Origin: Plectosphaerella cucumerina
Taxonomy: Eukaryota > Ascomycota > Sordariomycetes > Glomerellales > Plectosphaerellaceae
Length of the DNA: 64,000 nt
Reading direction: 5' to 3'
NCBI GenBank assembly: GCA_020746995.1
Contig: JAGPXD010000003.1
Span: 310,001-374,000 of the forward strand
Every line of letters starts with the position of its first letter. The first letter of the stretch is position 1. The notes beneath the pieces were generated by a model. The model saw only the letters and a list, made by a program, of their open reading frames with translations. It was not told where the DNA came from and ran no database searches. Made by a program: the position numbers and the translations under genes. This document shows, piece after piece, positions 24,962 through 35,658 of this stretch.

Positions 24962-25807
24962 TCATCTTCTCTTGCCCTTGACATCCGCCTCCTCAACCTC
25001 TCGAATCTTGCCCAGAACCTCCCCAATAACATCCTGCACCGGCCCCGACTTTTCGACGAATTTCTCATAAAAGTCGCAGTCGCCATGTCCGGCCTTTCCC
25101 TCTGGCAGTGCCGCCCGGGCGCTCAGATCGATCAGCCTCTCCGAGAGCGCCTCCAGATCTCCTCGCAAACCATCGAGCGGTACAATCATCTCTGCGCGAT
25201 CCGCCCGTGTGACTCTTCGCCTGCTCGAGCGCTGTGAAGATGACGAAGCAGGCGCCTCTGGTGCGGCCGTCTCGTGCTCGTCAGGCGGCGTGATGGTGAT
25301 GACCGGGTTATCCGCCGCATGCGACTCGCGCCTCGGACTCCCATGATCTCGTCGATGTCTTCTCTCTCGTCTTCTTCGGTCCGCCGATTCAGAACGAGGC
25401 GAGCGCCTCCGTCCACGCCGGTATTGTTCTTCATTCTCCCTTCGTCTCCTCCTCCGTCTCTCCGCAGAGTTCGATCTGTCGTGTTGCCGTTCCGGTGCCT
25501 CCGCCGCGGCGCAAACGGCCTGGAGCACCTTCTCGAGAACCTTCTCGCCAATAGCCTGAAGGATCACATGGTCGATTTCGACGCCTCCTGCCGCGATGCG
25601 CTTCTTGTTGTGGCTTGAGGAGAGGTATTTGCGGAGCGCATAGCTGATGAGGTTGGTCGCCAGCAGGCGAAGGAGTTCGTCGGCCTCTTTGCTCTTGTCT
25701 CTGTCAGTGTGGGCTTCGCTGTTTCGTCGCGGTGGTTTTTCTGGGCTGTGTGGTTTGCTGCTCTTGCCGAGGTTGAGGCCTCGCAGGGCTTTGACGATGT
25801 GATCCAT
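24962..25807 (-). CDS. Arg/Ser-rich hypothetical protein
   Basis: A single exon of 281 residues on the minus strand, convergent with the membrane-protein gene (105 bp between stops). Residues about 40-110 are predicted helical (ADELLRLLATNLISYALRKYL, then an EKVLEKVLQAV helix). They are followed by an Arg-rich, Ser/Glu-rich segment at about 110-165 with RRRRRRR and RRRERRHRR runs, then a Ser-rich linker and two C-terminal helices (DLEALSERLIDLSARAAL and VIGEVLGKIREVEEADV). The basic middle could be a nuclear localisation or RNA-binding region, which is inference. I do not recognise a family. Confidence 0.65.
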   Translation of the reverse strand: MDHIVKALRGLNLGKSSKPHSPEKPPRRNSEAHTDRDKSKEADELLRLLATNLISYALRKYLSSSHNKKRIAAGGVEIDHVILQAIGEKVLEKVLQAVCAAAEAPERQHDRSNSAERRRRRRRENEEQYRRGRRRSPRSESADRRRRERRHRRDHGSPRRESHAADNPVITITPPDEHETAAPEAPASSSSQRSSRRRVTRADRAEMIVPLDGLRGDLEALSERLIDLSARAALPEGKAGHGDCDFYEKFVEKSGPVQDVIGEVLGKIREVEEADVKGKRR

Positions 25808-26246
25808 TTTTGGAGGGAAGTCGGACAGGGAAGGAAAGTAAGAAGCGAGCAGTGAAGGTGGGATGGTAGTAATAAGTCAATAGAAGAAAGCAACGCAGTC
25901 ATGCACCAAGAAAAAAAGGCCGGCGATGCCTTGTGTTTTGCTTTGACGCGTGGTGTTCTTTGCCCGCGGGATCTGGGCTTGTGGTTGTGATCAGGTGCCA
26001 CAGTCAGGGGTGAATCAAACGGACCCTGTGGCAGCTGGATTCAGAGGGAAATCACGGGATGGCCTGAGGCCTCGGAAGGAAGCAGCAGCAGCACCAAAAT
26101 ACCGAGTTGGGATGGAACAAAAATGGCGGCCAGAAGGTGCATTCACTGGCATGGCCTGTGTGTTGATATCTACAGCCTGAGGCTGTGGTGCATCGTCTAC
26201 CAAAATCCCTCGCGGGCCAGACGGACATACCGTCAAGATGAAGGTC
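25808..26246. other. Intergenic
   Basis: Probable 5' region of the Arg-rich gene and 3' region of the Rad5-like gene, both on the minus strand. No exon or RNA gene was recognised. Confidence 0.5.
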
Positions 26247-29200
26247 CTACCGGCTACTTGATGCATCATAGCTGAGAAGCTCCTTGATATCTTCAATCCT
26301 CTGCAGCTTCTTGTCCTCGTCGCTCATCATTCCCAAGGACGTGGCGCTACAACGGTCAGTATGCGAACTTAGCGCAGGTGTTCAGGGGTACTCACAGGAA
26401 CTTCTTCCGCTCCTGGACACGGAGCATCCTCTCCTCCACACTTCCCTGAACGATAAAGCGGTAGACCTTGACCTCATCCTCCTGCCCCATGCGGTGAACA
26501 CGATCGATGGCCTGCGCCTCCACGGCATAACTCCACCAAGGGTCCATCATGAAGACCCTCTTCGCCGAGGTCAGATTCAGCCCCACGCCGCCAGCCCGGA
26601 GACTGATGAGCAAGATCGTGAACTGGTCTGATTTCTGGAACTCGTCGAGGACAGCGGCGCGTGCCCTTTGGGCCATCGTCCCGTCAAGTCGGACGAACTT
26701 CATGTTGAATCTGGCCAGTGCGGGCTCGATCAAAGTCAGGAATGAAGTGAACTGACTGAACACCACGGACTTCATCGTTGGGTTCTCGCGCCTCAGGGAG
26801 CGCAGAGAGCTGATGAGGGCTCCGACCTTGGCCGAAGACGTGCCCCGTCCTAGTCTCTGAAGCGTGATCTTCGGCTGCTTGAACATTGTCGGATCGTCAT
26901 CATGCCGTACCACCTCGAACAAATCGCGATAAGTAATGACCGCTCGGCAGTTGGGGCAAGTCGGAACCTTCGCATGGTCTGTCTGGTGCTTCATATAATC
27001 CAGCAGACACTTTTTGCACGCCGAATGCCAGCATCCGCCGGTGACAACTCGGTCGACCATGGGCTCTTCGGCACAGATGGGGCACTCGCTAGATTCCTCA
27101 TCGCGAATCTGACCCAGGATATGTGCGCCAAACGCATTCGGGTTCGTGTCCTCCTCTTCCGTCGTCGCGGAGAAGTTGGCGATAAGCGTTGAAAGATCCA
27201 TGTCGTCTGCGAGGCCCGTGGCCAGGTCAGCCGCGGCGCCGGCCTCTTCCTCATCAGCGACGGTTTCCGCGTTTCTGACCAGCAGAGGGTGGCAGCAGGT
27301 CTGGCGTAGCCGCAAAATTTGGGCGAAGATGCTGGTGTAGGCCCTCATGACCGTCCCGGCCTCGACGTTCTGCGAGAAAGTCTCCTTGGCGCGGAGGAAG
27401 ATGAGGTCGTAAATGGCGCGTTCCGTTTCGCTGAGCTCGACGTGGACCACCTCGACAACCTTGGGAGGCAGCGGTACGAGGAGCTCGCCTTCGGGCGTCT
27501 TCATGTCCTTGGTTCGTCTGATGACGAGGGGCTCAAGCACCGTCTGCACCACATCGAGGGCCCGCATGAAGTTCTTGGACTCGAACGGAACCGTGATGAA
27601 AGTCTTCCAGAACGAAAAGTTGTTCCACGGCTCAACCCGAAGGAAGCGGACGAGACTGAAGAGATCCTCCAATCTGTTGACGATGGGGGTGCCCGTCAAC
27701 ACCCACCGGTGCTCCGCAGCGATTTCATAGCAGGCTTTTGCCGTCTTGGACTGCCTGTTCTTGATATGATGACCCTCATCCAGGATGACCCGGAAGAAGT
27801 TCAGCGAGAAGATGCCATTGTGGAACGTCTTGTTCCCCTTTGCTGCCATGAGCTGCGTGAACTCGGACAGAATGATGCCGTAGCTGGTAATGACAACGTC
27901 CGGGGCCGATGCCGCGCTCGCCGCGCAGCACATCGCCTGGAGGTTGCTGCTCGCCTTGTCGGCGCCGTAGTACATCAATGTCTTGATAGTACCCTCCTTC
28001 GAGGCCTTCTCTGCCTCGCTCTCCCATTGCGAGAGAAGGGACATGGGCGCCACGACCAGCGTAGTACATGGGGCCGGCAGGACAGCTGGCGGGCTGGATC
28101 CCAACCGAGCAAGTCCGTCCACCGAGGAAGCCGAGTTTGCTGCGTTCCTGGCTTCGACCGCTCTGTCTGATCGGTGCGTATGGACCAAGCTCAGCATCTG
28201 AATGGTCTTACCCAGACCCATCTCATCGGCGAGGATGCCACCCAGGCAGTTCTGTTCTTGTGCGGGGAATTCCAGAGACAGATCGCCGGAGTAGGGGTTG
28301 ACGTAGAAGTAGGCCTGGTCTTGCACGAGAGGCAGATCCTTGCCATCCACGTCCTTGGTGGGCCATGTGTACTGTTCCCACAGAGGGTGCATGCTGGGCT
28401 CACGGTGACTCTTCTGATCCTTCTCCTTGGACATCATCCAGTGCAGCGCTTGCTTCTGGTAGGGTCGCAGGTTCAGGGCGAATGTGTCCGCCGGCTCGGC
28501 TTCTGGCGTGTTGAAGTCGAATGACTGGGCTTTCCGGTACAAGGTGTCCAGCTGATCCTGTTCCAGTTCAACTCCGTCCTCGGCTTCCTCTGAAGGTGGC
28601 GAAGATCCATGCTCTTTTTGTGGCTGCGATGCCTTGGCCTTTTCTGCCTCGATTTTCTTCTTCTCCTCCATCTCGGCCGCCTTCAATAATTCTTTTCGTC
28701 GTTCCGAGGTGGCGTTACTTCGGGTAGGCTCCAGGCTGACCTCTTGCAGAAGCCTGACAAGTGCCACTTGCCGCAGACGAAGCTCCTTCTCTTTTGACGA
28801 CTCGTCTTTGTCGAACAAACTCATCGGTCGGTCTTCCTCGGCGTCGGCAAAGGCATTGTTCCTGAAGGCCGATGGGAGCAGGTAGCAATGCAGCTGGATA
28901 AATATGGTGTCGTTGGTCCGGAGTGACTCGGGGGCATAGACGCAGGTGCCTTCGAACTTGCAGATCTTCTGGTCGATGAGCGTGGACACCCAAGTGGCAG
29001 CGTCGCCGTCCAGTCGCCCAATCTCGATACCTGCCTTGTTGTTGATCCGGACAATTATGTCGACCCTCCTCGAGGCTAGGTTGGACTTCCGGCCGCCTCG
29101 ACCCTTCATTTTCGGGGGCTCAATCTTTTGCCGCTGAATCAGGATCGGGTCCCCGTGTTGCAGAACGCAGCTTCCGGTTCTCGTCACCCAGCCTTCGACG

Positions 29201-29802
29201 CCAAGCGCACCAACGTAACGGTAGCCAGGCATTGCAGCAAGTTTGGAAGCGTGCGGGCTGAGACTTGGTCTCACGGGCACTTCTGTAGGCGCCGCTGGCT
29301 GGGCCGCCCGAGCACCAACACTGCTTCCTTGCTTCCGAAATTTCTTCCATGTCCCGTCAAAGTACATGTTGATCGCGCGCTCCAGATCGGTGCCGCACTT
29401 TTCTTGGAGGATATGTAGGGTTTCGAGGTCAATCTTATCCCCTATGAAGCTCTCGAAGGTTCCCTGGTCAAAGCTGGGAGGTCCATCGGCAGCGTCGACT
29501 GCGACAGGAAGTTGATTCGAGGCATGTTCGACTGGCTGCTCGAGCAGGGCCTCTCTCGTAGGGGCGGATGACGATTCTGGACCATCGGTGGTCTTTTCTG
29601 CGTGGTTCGATATTGAGGCGACTTCCGGGGTGTCGTTCAGGCGTAACGGCACTGATCCGAATGAGGCCGCGGTCAGGTCTTCGTCGCCTTCGTGGCCAGG
29701 GCGGTCGAAAAATCGTGGCCGCTTCGCAGGTGGCTCGGATGAGTCTGAGTAGTCCATGTCGGGTTGACTGCGCGGGGTATTCTGATCCCGCGGAAGACTC
29801 AT
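26247..29802 (-). CDS. rad5: DNA repair helicase and ubiquitin ligase, Rad5 family
   Basis: Two exons (26396-29802 and 26247-26346; 49-nt intron with GTGAGT donor and CTGAC branch) give 1,168 residues. Family knowledge: Rad5 polyubiquitinates PCNA for error-free damage tolerance and remodels forks. Seen: a UBA-like helix pair at about 113-150, a HIRAN domain at about 195-310 (YVGALGVEGW), SNF2 motif I DEMGLGKT at 526-533, motif II DEGH at 675-678, motif III LTGTP, a C3HC4-type RING at about 907-952 (CPIC, CWHSACKKC, CPNC) embedded between helicase lobes, and lobe 2 with AGGVGLNLT and the QAIDRVHRMGQ motif. The short second exon supplies the conserved tail LATSLGMMSDE and KLQRIEDIKELL, which confirms the splice. 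The order HIRAN-SNF2-RING-HelicC separates it from Rad16 (no HIRAN). Start at the first ATG; a second in-frame ATG lies 15 codons on. Confidence 0.95.
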
Positions 29803-30102
29803 GTGGCGGGGTCTTGCACGACACGATGTCCCGCTTCAGGCGTCAGGTGGAAGACGCGAATGATCAAAGACAGCGCGCCTGGCGTGTCGGGTGATCATGT
29901 GACTTCGCTCCACCACTTTATGACATAAGCGCTCCAGATTGATCACTGACTGGGCGGCCAGCAGCGTAAACCACCAAAGGACTCCCATCTCCTGCACCAT
30001 CCACCGACAGGCCATTCGCTGGTCGCACTGCACCCGAACTTGCCAGAATTCTCCGTCGAGCATGGCGCTTTCGCAAGACACACCAGCACCCAACGCTTGG
30101 GC
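29803..30102. other. Intergenic
   Basis: Short region between the 5' end of the Rad5-like gene and the 3' end of the exonuclease-like gene. Nothing distinctive was seen. Confidence 0.5.
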
Positions 30103-31298
30103 TCAATCCTGTTGCTGGCGGGGCGGTGGTGAAGGCAGCTTCTCGTTCGCTCCATTTGCCTGAGCGGCCACCTTGGAGCGGTGAGCAGGCATGCAAACCA
30201 GCAATGGCTGCCCATCGACCTCCACCCCTTTCATTTCCTCCATGAATCGAAGCAAACTCTGCCTGTCGGGAAAGCACGGCCAAGCATACTTCCTAGGCCG
30301 TCGACTCTTCGTGCAGGGCAGTACCGCCACCGCCGAAGGCACCTCGTCACCAAAGCGAGCGGTCGAGGTGCCTTCGGCGGTGGCGGTACTGCCCTGCACG
30401 GTCTCTCATTGGCCGAGATGCTCGGCGGCATTCGATTCTTCGGTGTGGTGAGAATGACCGCGTGAGGAAATGTATCGGGAGGTGGCCTCTCCTCCCAGAA
30501 CTTCCTCGTTTCGAGCTCTTTAAGTGTGTAGCGGCTGAGGGCCAGAGGCTGTGTGTCATCAGCTCCCCGCCGCTGGCAAAGAGCAAAAAGTAGGCATGCG
30601 GTTCTGACGGCGTCCATCCCAGCCAAATGACCCCCTTTGCGGCTCTGTACGTCTCCTAGGAGGAATCCTAAGGACAGCATGACATCTCTCAGAGAGTATG
30701 GCCGCTTGCGAGTGCCGGACAAGTCGCCGACGATGTCGGAAAGATCCATCCACTGCGACACGCGGTTCGCCAGGCAGGGCACGGTCGAGGATATGGCCTG
30801 AAATTCCGAGTTTCCGCCCCAAACGGCCAAGATGGATGAGTCCTTTCCTTGAAGAAGCGTGTCTCGGAGGATATTATCCATCGCCTGGTTGAGGTTTGCC
30901 TTGTCAATCCAATGAATCTTTGCCAGGGGAGATCTCTCATATCTGCCTCTTCGGGCGCTTCGGGCTCCGCATGCAAAGTTGTGTGCCTTGATGCAGTAGT
31001 CTTTTGCCATCTTCGCAAGTTTGAGATCTGTAGACGGTGCTTCGAGCTTAGCAGCGCATGCCTGCGAGACATTGATGCCCAGGTCTGGGTGGTTAATGAT
31101 GGCAACTCCAATACCAGTAATACCGGAGCCTTGTCCTTCAGAGCCCTCAATGTCGAGCACCACCAGCGATGTTGGGTTCTCACATCGCGCTCGCAGAGAG
31201 TCCAGGCTTGTGATGCGCTCGCTCCAGAGATGCTTGATGGCAGGCTGTGCCTTGGCCAAAGATGGAGGAAGCGCTGGCCTGGGATTCGTCGTGGCCAT
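30103..31298 (-). CDS. DEDDh exonuclease-fold protein, Gfd2/YDR514C-like
   Basis: Seen: motif Exo I as VVLDIEG (Asp49, Glu51) and Exo III as HLAGMDA (His224, Asp229), the DEDDh arrangement used by 3'-5' exonucleases. The overall layout resembles fungal Gfd2/YDR514C-type proteins. A clear Exo II Asp is not obvious (WGGNSEFQAIS occupies the place), so activity is uncertain. The unspliced frame stops at 30231 (355 residues). However, the sequence beyond 30342 looks coding in another frame, ending at 30103 (KYAWPCFPDRQ, LLRFMEEMKGVEVDG). A 47-nt GT-AG interval (30343-30389) would join them in phase, giving 382 residues, but its splice signals are weak and it lies inside a perfect 37-bp inverted repeat. 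So either an unusual intron or a frameshift made by that repeat. The 3' end is the uncertain part; the start at 31298 is reasonable. Confidence 0.75.
30310..30400. repeat. Perfect 37-bp inverted repeat, 17-nt loop
   Basis: Arms 30310-30346 and 30364-30400 are exact reverse complements, separated by 17 bases (30347-30363). The arms are GC-rich and include GCAGTACCGCCACC. The element sits in the 3' coding part of the exonuclease-like gene exactly where its frame becomes ambiguous. Confidence 0.95.
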
Positions 31299-31550
31299 TG
31301 GGGTTGCAGTTCATCACACTGGGAGTCATCGGAAAAGCAAGTTGGATGATTGAAAGAGGAGTGCTTTTCAGATGGGGATCGAACTCGAAGACTTGAGGCC
31401 ACTTACAAAACCTGCCTCTGGCGGCCATCCTGAGACCTCTGGCGTTCGTGGCGGTACTGGTATCCATGCTTACAGGTGAGCTCCGTGCCGTTAAGCAGGC
31501 AGAGTAAGGTAGCTTCAGGGGCGGGCCACAGTACGGCAGTACGATAGGAG

Positions 31551-31586
31551 TACTTTACTAAAACCCGTTTTTAGACTTTTAAAGTA
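31551..31586. repeat. AT-rich imperfect palindrome
   Basis: TACTTTA (31551-31557) pairs with TAAAGTA (31580-31586), and CTAAAAC (31558-31564) nearly pairs with GTTTTTAG (31567-31574), giving a long hairpin. It lies between the exonuclease-like gene and a weak hypothetical and may be a terminator-like or mobile-element remnant structure. Confidence 0.6.
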
Positions 31587-32014
31587 GGACAAGCTCTTTG
31601 GCCGAGTTTCAGTTGGTCAGAGGCTGCACAAACACTTCCCGTCGTCCCGCTCTTCATGATGATGTCGTCCGTCCACTCCTGCAGAGGGGACATCCACAGA
31701 GGAAGAGGCGCGTTGCTGGTGTTGTGCAGTGGCACATTCGGGTTCTCAAGGTTATCCAGCCCGGTGGCCACGTCGGGGACGTAGCCGCAGTGGTCTTCGT
31801 CGGAGTGGGGTGACGATGACGCCGGCGAGGACGGGGATGTTCGGGCGTGTCGTTGCGTTCTGCACAGTGTCCGACCTCCACGGGCCGGGCAGCGTGCCAG
31901 CCAGGCAGTGTTGTCTCCCGTCGCCGGGTTGGCATTGGGCGTGACGAAGGTCGAGCTGCTGTCCGTCACGAAGTCGTCCTCGACGGAGCCAACGCTCTCC
32001 GTATCGTCAGACAT
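31571..32014 (-). CDS. Weak hypothetical, 147 residues
   Basis: ATG at 32014 opens an acidic, Ser-rich start (MSDDTESVGSVEDDF) followed by Ser/Pro/Thr-rich sequence and a short more ordered end (LWMSPLQEWTDDIIM). The composition at the two ends is protein-like. The middle, rich in Arg, Cys and Thr, could hide an intron. The stop lies inside the AT-rich palindrome. I recognise no family; it may be a partial or mis-framed gene. Confidence 0.35.
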   Translation of the reverse strand: MSDDTESVGSVEDDFVTDSSSTFVTPNANPATGDNTAWLARCPARGGRTLCRTQRHARTSPSSPASSSPHSDEDHCGYVPDVATGLDNLENPNVPLHNTSNAPLPLWMSPLQEWTDDIIMKSGTTGSVCAASDQLKLGQRACPTLKV

Positions 32015-32474
32015 GGCGACCTGCGGCGATGGTACGCAGACTCAAGTCAATCGCGAGCTTCAGACGAAGCAATTGGTGTCGATGACGATCAATTGGCGCA
32101 CTCGCGATAGCCGTTTAGGTATTTGCAGAGAAGGGGGAGCAACAGTCAATGGCGGGAAGAAACCCACGGCACCAGAACAAAACCCAGCAGAGTGACCATC
32201 CGGTCTGTTACCTTGGTTACCTTGTTAGTCAACGCTGCGACAAGCTACCGGTACGGGAACGGAGTCTGAATGGCTTGACAGCTCCATCCCCTCCCCGTAG
32301 GTCAGCTGTGCCCTCTCTCAGTCTCCAGTAGCAGTTCATCACCTCGTCGCTCAATCTAGACCGAACTTGAAGCCAAGGAGCCTGGAGGAGTGCGGGTTCC
32401 GTGTCAGTGGCGTCCAATAGCCCAGGATACCCAGGCGCCTCCCTGCAGCCAGCGGGCGAGCTGGGCTGGAAAAT
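32015..32474. other. Intergenic
   Basis: Between two minus-strand hypotheticals; presumably promoter of the left one and 3' UTR of the right one. No other element was recognised. Confidence 0.5.
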
Positions 32475-33389
32475 TCACATCGTGTCCCAGTCTGTGCCGG
32501 GATGCATCCAAGGGGGGATGTCAAGATCCTCGAACGCTCCGATCTCTCGCTCCCGAGCCCTGGCCCCCTCCGGATTCCGATTCTTCGCCCTAGACCAGGC
32601 CATCCTCAAATCGTTGGAGCGTCGTAATCTTTCCTCAGGCGGTAACTTAGGCCCTATCAAGGGCTCTCTAGGCTTCCGATGGTTCCTGATCCAATCCTTC
32701 TCTTCTCCGACAGTCACCGCCCCGACGGCTCGGACGACGACAAGCTTCAAGTTCGACTCCGATATCCAGTTAAAGTCGCTAGTCTGACCGTAGCGGAGGG
32801 CCTGCAGAAGTGTTTCGCGTATAGACATAAGCCACGGATGCACGGCTGAGATATACTCGTGTATCGTAAGGTAGTCTCCGGCGGTTGTTACCGTTAGGGT
32901 GTAGTCTCTGGGGAAGATAGGACAGATCGGGATACCAAGAGCCGGGTCGAGATCGAGGCGTGGGTCGAAGTTGGGATCCGCCTCGAAAAATGGTATTAAC
33001 CTGCCGCCTGAGTCGTCCCAGTTCACCTCGTTCCAGTGCACATTAAAGGAATCGAAGTTCTGGATCTGTATGGTAGTAGTCTGCTCGGCGGTCGTGTATA
33101 TATTCTCCTGAGATACAGAGTGCCAGCTCGCCGGCGGATCGTCAGTCGCGGGACGGTAGTAGGGCTCCATAACGGTCTCCCGCTCGTAGTACTGCGAGGG
33201 CAGAACCTGAATAGAGCTCTCCAGAGGTCCGTTGAGTGTCCAGAAGAGCCGCTTGCTGGCTTCGGATTCCATCTTGATCGGCGGCGGGGCGGGCAGTACA
33301 GGAATAGCCTCTCCCTCGGGAGAAATCAAAAACTCGTGTGCATTGGCAAACGTCGACGCGGGCAGAATTGGAATGTTTCCCGTCTCCAT
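32475..33389 (-). CDS. Hypothetical protein, 304 residues, unusual codon use
   Basis: A single exon without introns. The protein is acidic, with few Cys and many Trp/Tyr (PSQYYERETVMEPYYRP, FNVHWNEVNWDDSGG, ISAVHPWLMSIRETLLQALRYG). The C-terminus is charged (GPKLPPEERLRRSNDLRMAWSRAKNRN-like segment and a DLDIPPWMHP end). No signal peptide or membrane segment is seen. Codons ending in A or T (ATA, GTA, AGG, TCT) are commoner here than in neighbouring genes, which suggests a fast-evolving or more recently acquired gene. I recognise no family. Confidence 0.7.
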   Translation of the reverse strand: METGNIPILPASTFANAHEFLISPEGEAIPVLPAPPPIKMESEASKRLFWTLNGPLESSIQVLPSQYYERETVMEPYYRPATDDPPASWHSVSQENIYTTAEQTTTIQIQNFDSFNVHWNEVNWDDSGGRLIPFFEADPNFDPRLDLDPALGIPICPIFPRDYTLTVTTAGDYLTIHEYISAVHPWLMSIRETLLQALRYGQTSDFNWISESNLKLVVVRAVGAVTVGEEKDWIRNHRKPREPLIGPKLPPEERLRRSNDLRMAWSRAKNRNPEGARAREREIGAFEDLDIPPWMHPGTDWDTM

Positions 33390-33642
33390 TGTCGCGACTG
33401 TTTCGAGGTTCCAGTCGTCGTGGGTGCAGAGGCGAAGGTGATGTGCTAAAGAATGGATACCTTAGTACCCACAGTGTCCAACGTCATCATTCGGCAATCG
33501 CACTGGCCCTTTTTTTCTGCCGCGCCTGGCAGCAAGAAGCTCAGACACAGAAAGTCGAGGGTCTCGGCGGCCCTTTTGAAATCGCGACATGCCCATTGGC
33601 AAACTCGCGATGGGGCACACGTTCCGGACGACCTTCACCTGA

Positions 33643-34828
33643 ATGAATCGACCACAACACCTGAGCCATGGCCTGAAGAGGCTCGCTCGGACGCACCGGG
33701 TCGTCGTTCGGCAGCAGCAGCAGCAGCGGGTTCCTGGCTGGAGCAGAGGCATCGTCACCGGCGCCGATGTCGAAAAGGCAAAGGCATACTGCGAGCGTCA
33801 GATCCAGTATGAAGACAACCCACCTGCTTTCCTTTTGCAGCTGCCCACGATCTAACGCATATCCCTCCCGCAGACAAAGCGACTACGATTCCCACCTCAT
33901 CCAGCGATTCGTCCCCTCGCGGGTCCGCGACGTCTACCTCGCCCTACGTGCCCTGAACCTCGAGCTTGTCCGCCTGCCCGAGGTCGTCTCGAACCCCACA
34001 ATCGGCCAGATGCGCATGCAGTTCTGGCGCGAGTCCATCGACAAGACCTTTGCCGGCGCACCCCCCGCCGAACCCATCTGCATCCTCCTCCACCGGGCGC
34101 TCGAGGACCTGCGCGAGCGGGCGCAGTCACGGTCCGCCGCCAGCTCAATGAAATTCTGGGTCCAGCGGGTGATCAAGACGAGGGAGAAGCACATGGACAA
34201 CCGGCCGTTTGTCTCCCTCTCGGCCCTGGAGGACTATGGAGAGAATACCTATGCGACGCTGATGTATGCTACGCTTGCGGCCTTGCCGATGCAGAGCATG
34301 CATATGGATCATCTGGCCAGCCACATTGGCAAGGCGGCGGGCATCGTCGCCGTGCTGCGGGGCGTGCCTGTTCTGGCAGCACCGCAGCGGCCAAGCGGCG
34401 GCCGCGGGAGGGAGCCAGTTCTACTGCTTCCGCTGGACGTCCTTGCTGAGGCGGGCGTTCGAGAAGAGGACGTGTACCGCCAGGGTCCCAACGCAGAGGG
34501 GTTCCAAGATGCCATCTTCACCGTGGCGACGAGGGCGAATGACCACCTCATCACGGCCAGGGAGATGCTCAAGAGCCTCAAGGCCGGCGATGGTCCGGGG
34601 CACGACTTTGAGCACGAGGGCGAGGTCGGGCACACGTACGACGTCGGCGAGGCCGAGAACGACACGGCGCGAGACATCCGGCGCGGTTTCGGCGTGTTGC
34701 TCGACGCCGTGCCTGCGCAGGAGTACCTACGCAACCTCGAGAGCCACAACTTTGATCCCTTTGCGGTCAGAGCGAGCTGGAAGCTGCCGTGGAGGATGTG
34801 GCAGGCCCTGCGAAAGGAGCAGATCTAG
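33643..34828 (+). CDS. Mitochondrial squalene/phytoene synthase-fold protein, NDUFAF6 type
   Basis: Two exons (33643-33806, 33874-34828; 67-nt intron with GTATGA donor, CTAAC branch and CCGCAG acceptor) give 372 residues. Exon 1 is Arg- and Gln-rich with few acids (MNRPQHLSHGLKRLARTHR), a likely mitochondrial presequence. The body begins with ADVEKAKAYCERQI and runs through YDSHLIQRFVPS, YLALRALNLELVRLPEVVSNPTIGQMRMQFWR and an EDYGENTYATLMY helix, typical of the NDUFAF6 branch of the isoprenoid-synthase (phytoene synthase) fold. Family knowledge: NDUFAF6 assists complex I assembly and is thought not to make phytoene. No clear DxxxD metal motif was identified, in line with a non-enzymatic role. 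The neighbour MRP17, 331 bp downstream on the same strand, is also mitochondrial, but independent promoters are assumed. Confidence 0.85.
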
Positions 34829-35159
34829 GCTTATGCCTGGCGAGCCGGCAGGAGAATCGGCTCTGTACGAACTTTGTACCATATTGTTCCAAGTACTACA
34901 CTCAACACCTTGAACCCGTGATACCTGCATTGAGCACCAATTCCATGCACATGTGCCTTCCTTAATGACCAGGACCCCTGACGTCCTCGACACAGGTACA
35001 TGGTACAGTGCATAACCAGTGCGTCGCTAATTGACACGGCCGCCCCACCCGCGGTAAATCCCCGTCGCGATTGGGGATCCCAATTTTTGGACAAGCTGTC
35101 GAGCCTCGCGCCATCAACTCCAGACTTCGACATAGCAAATCGTCAATGTCGCCGCCACC
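34829..35159. other. Intergenic (3' UTR and MRP17 promoter)
   Basis: 331 bp between two plus-strand genes. No specific element was identified. Confidence 0.5.
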
Positions 35160-35658
35160 ATGCTGTACGAACTTGTAGCAGTAGTACGCCTCCCCCTTGA
35201 CCATCCCCCCGAGACCGCCCTGCTAACATAGCCCAGGTTCGTTCCGGCAGCGTTTCCGAGGTGAAGGAGTACGAACCACCCCCCCAAAACCGACCACCCT
35301 TCCATCCCGACGAACCGAAGAGACATACCCTCGCCCCGTTCAACAAACTAACCTCCCTCCCAGAATCGCCCTCACCGCCGGCCAAATCATCCTCCGCAAC
35401 GGCGGCGTCATCCGCGGCATCGCCAACTGGGGCGACTTCCTCCTCCCCCGCCCCGTCACCGTCTCCCAGCAAAAGCACAAGACGGGCCACCACTTCGTCA
35501 TGCGCTACGACGCCTCCAGCAAGGCCCATCTCGAGATGCGCAACACCATCAACCTTGACCCCCGTATCGTCCGCACCGCCCACGTCAAGGTCGGCAACAA
35601 CAAGCTCGAGACAATGGCAAAGTACGGCGCCATCAAGTGGGACATCAGGGACGCCTAG
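35160..35658 (+). CDS. mrp17: Mitochondrial small-subunit ribosomal protein bS6m (Mrp17)
   Basis: Three exons: 35160-35183, 35237-35268 and 35364-35658 (introns 53 and 95 nt, both with CTAAC branches), giving 116 residues. The start is the CCACCATG context with MLYELVAVV, the conserved S6 beginning split by intron 1 after eight codons. Intron 2 sits in codon Glu19. Hallmarks are GQIILRNGGVIRGIANWG, GHHFVMRYDAS and NLDPRIVR followed by the KYGAIKW end. Family knowledge: bS6 binds 15S rRNA with bS18 in the mitoribosome small subunit. The very small first two exons mean the unspliced frame gives a wrong product. The length is near that of yeast Mrp17 (131). Confidence 0.93.

Noticed and set aside
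31375..31470. tRNA-like GTTCGATC box on the minus strand
   Set aside because: The flanking bases do not form a T stem and no acceptor or D arm was found.
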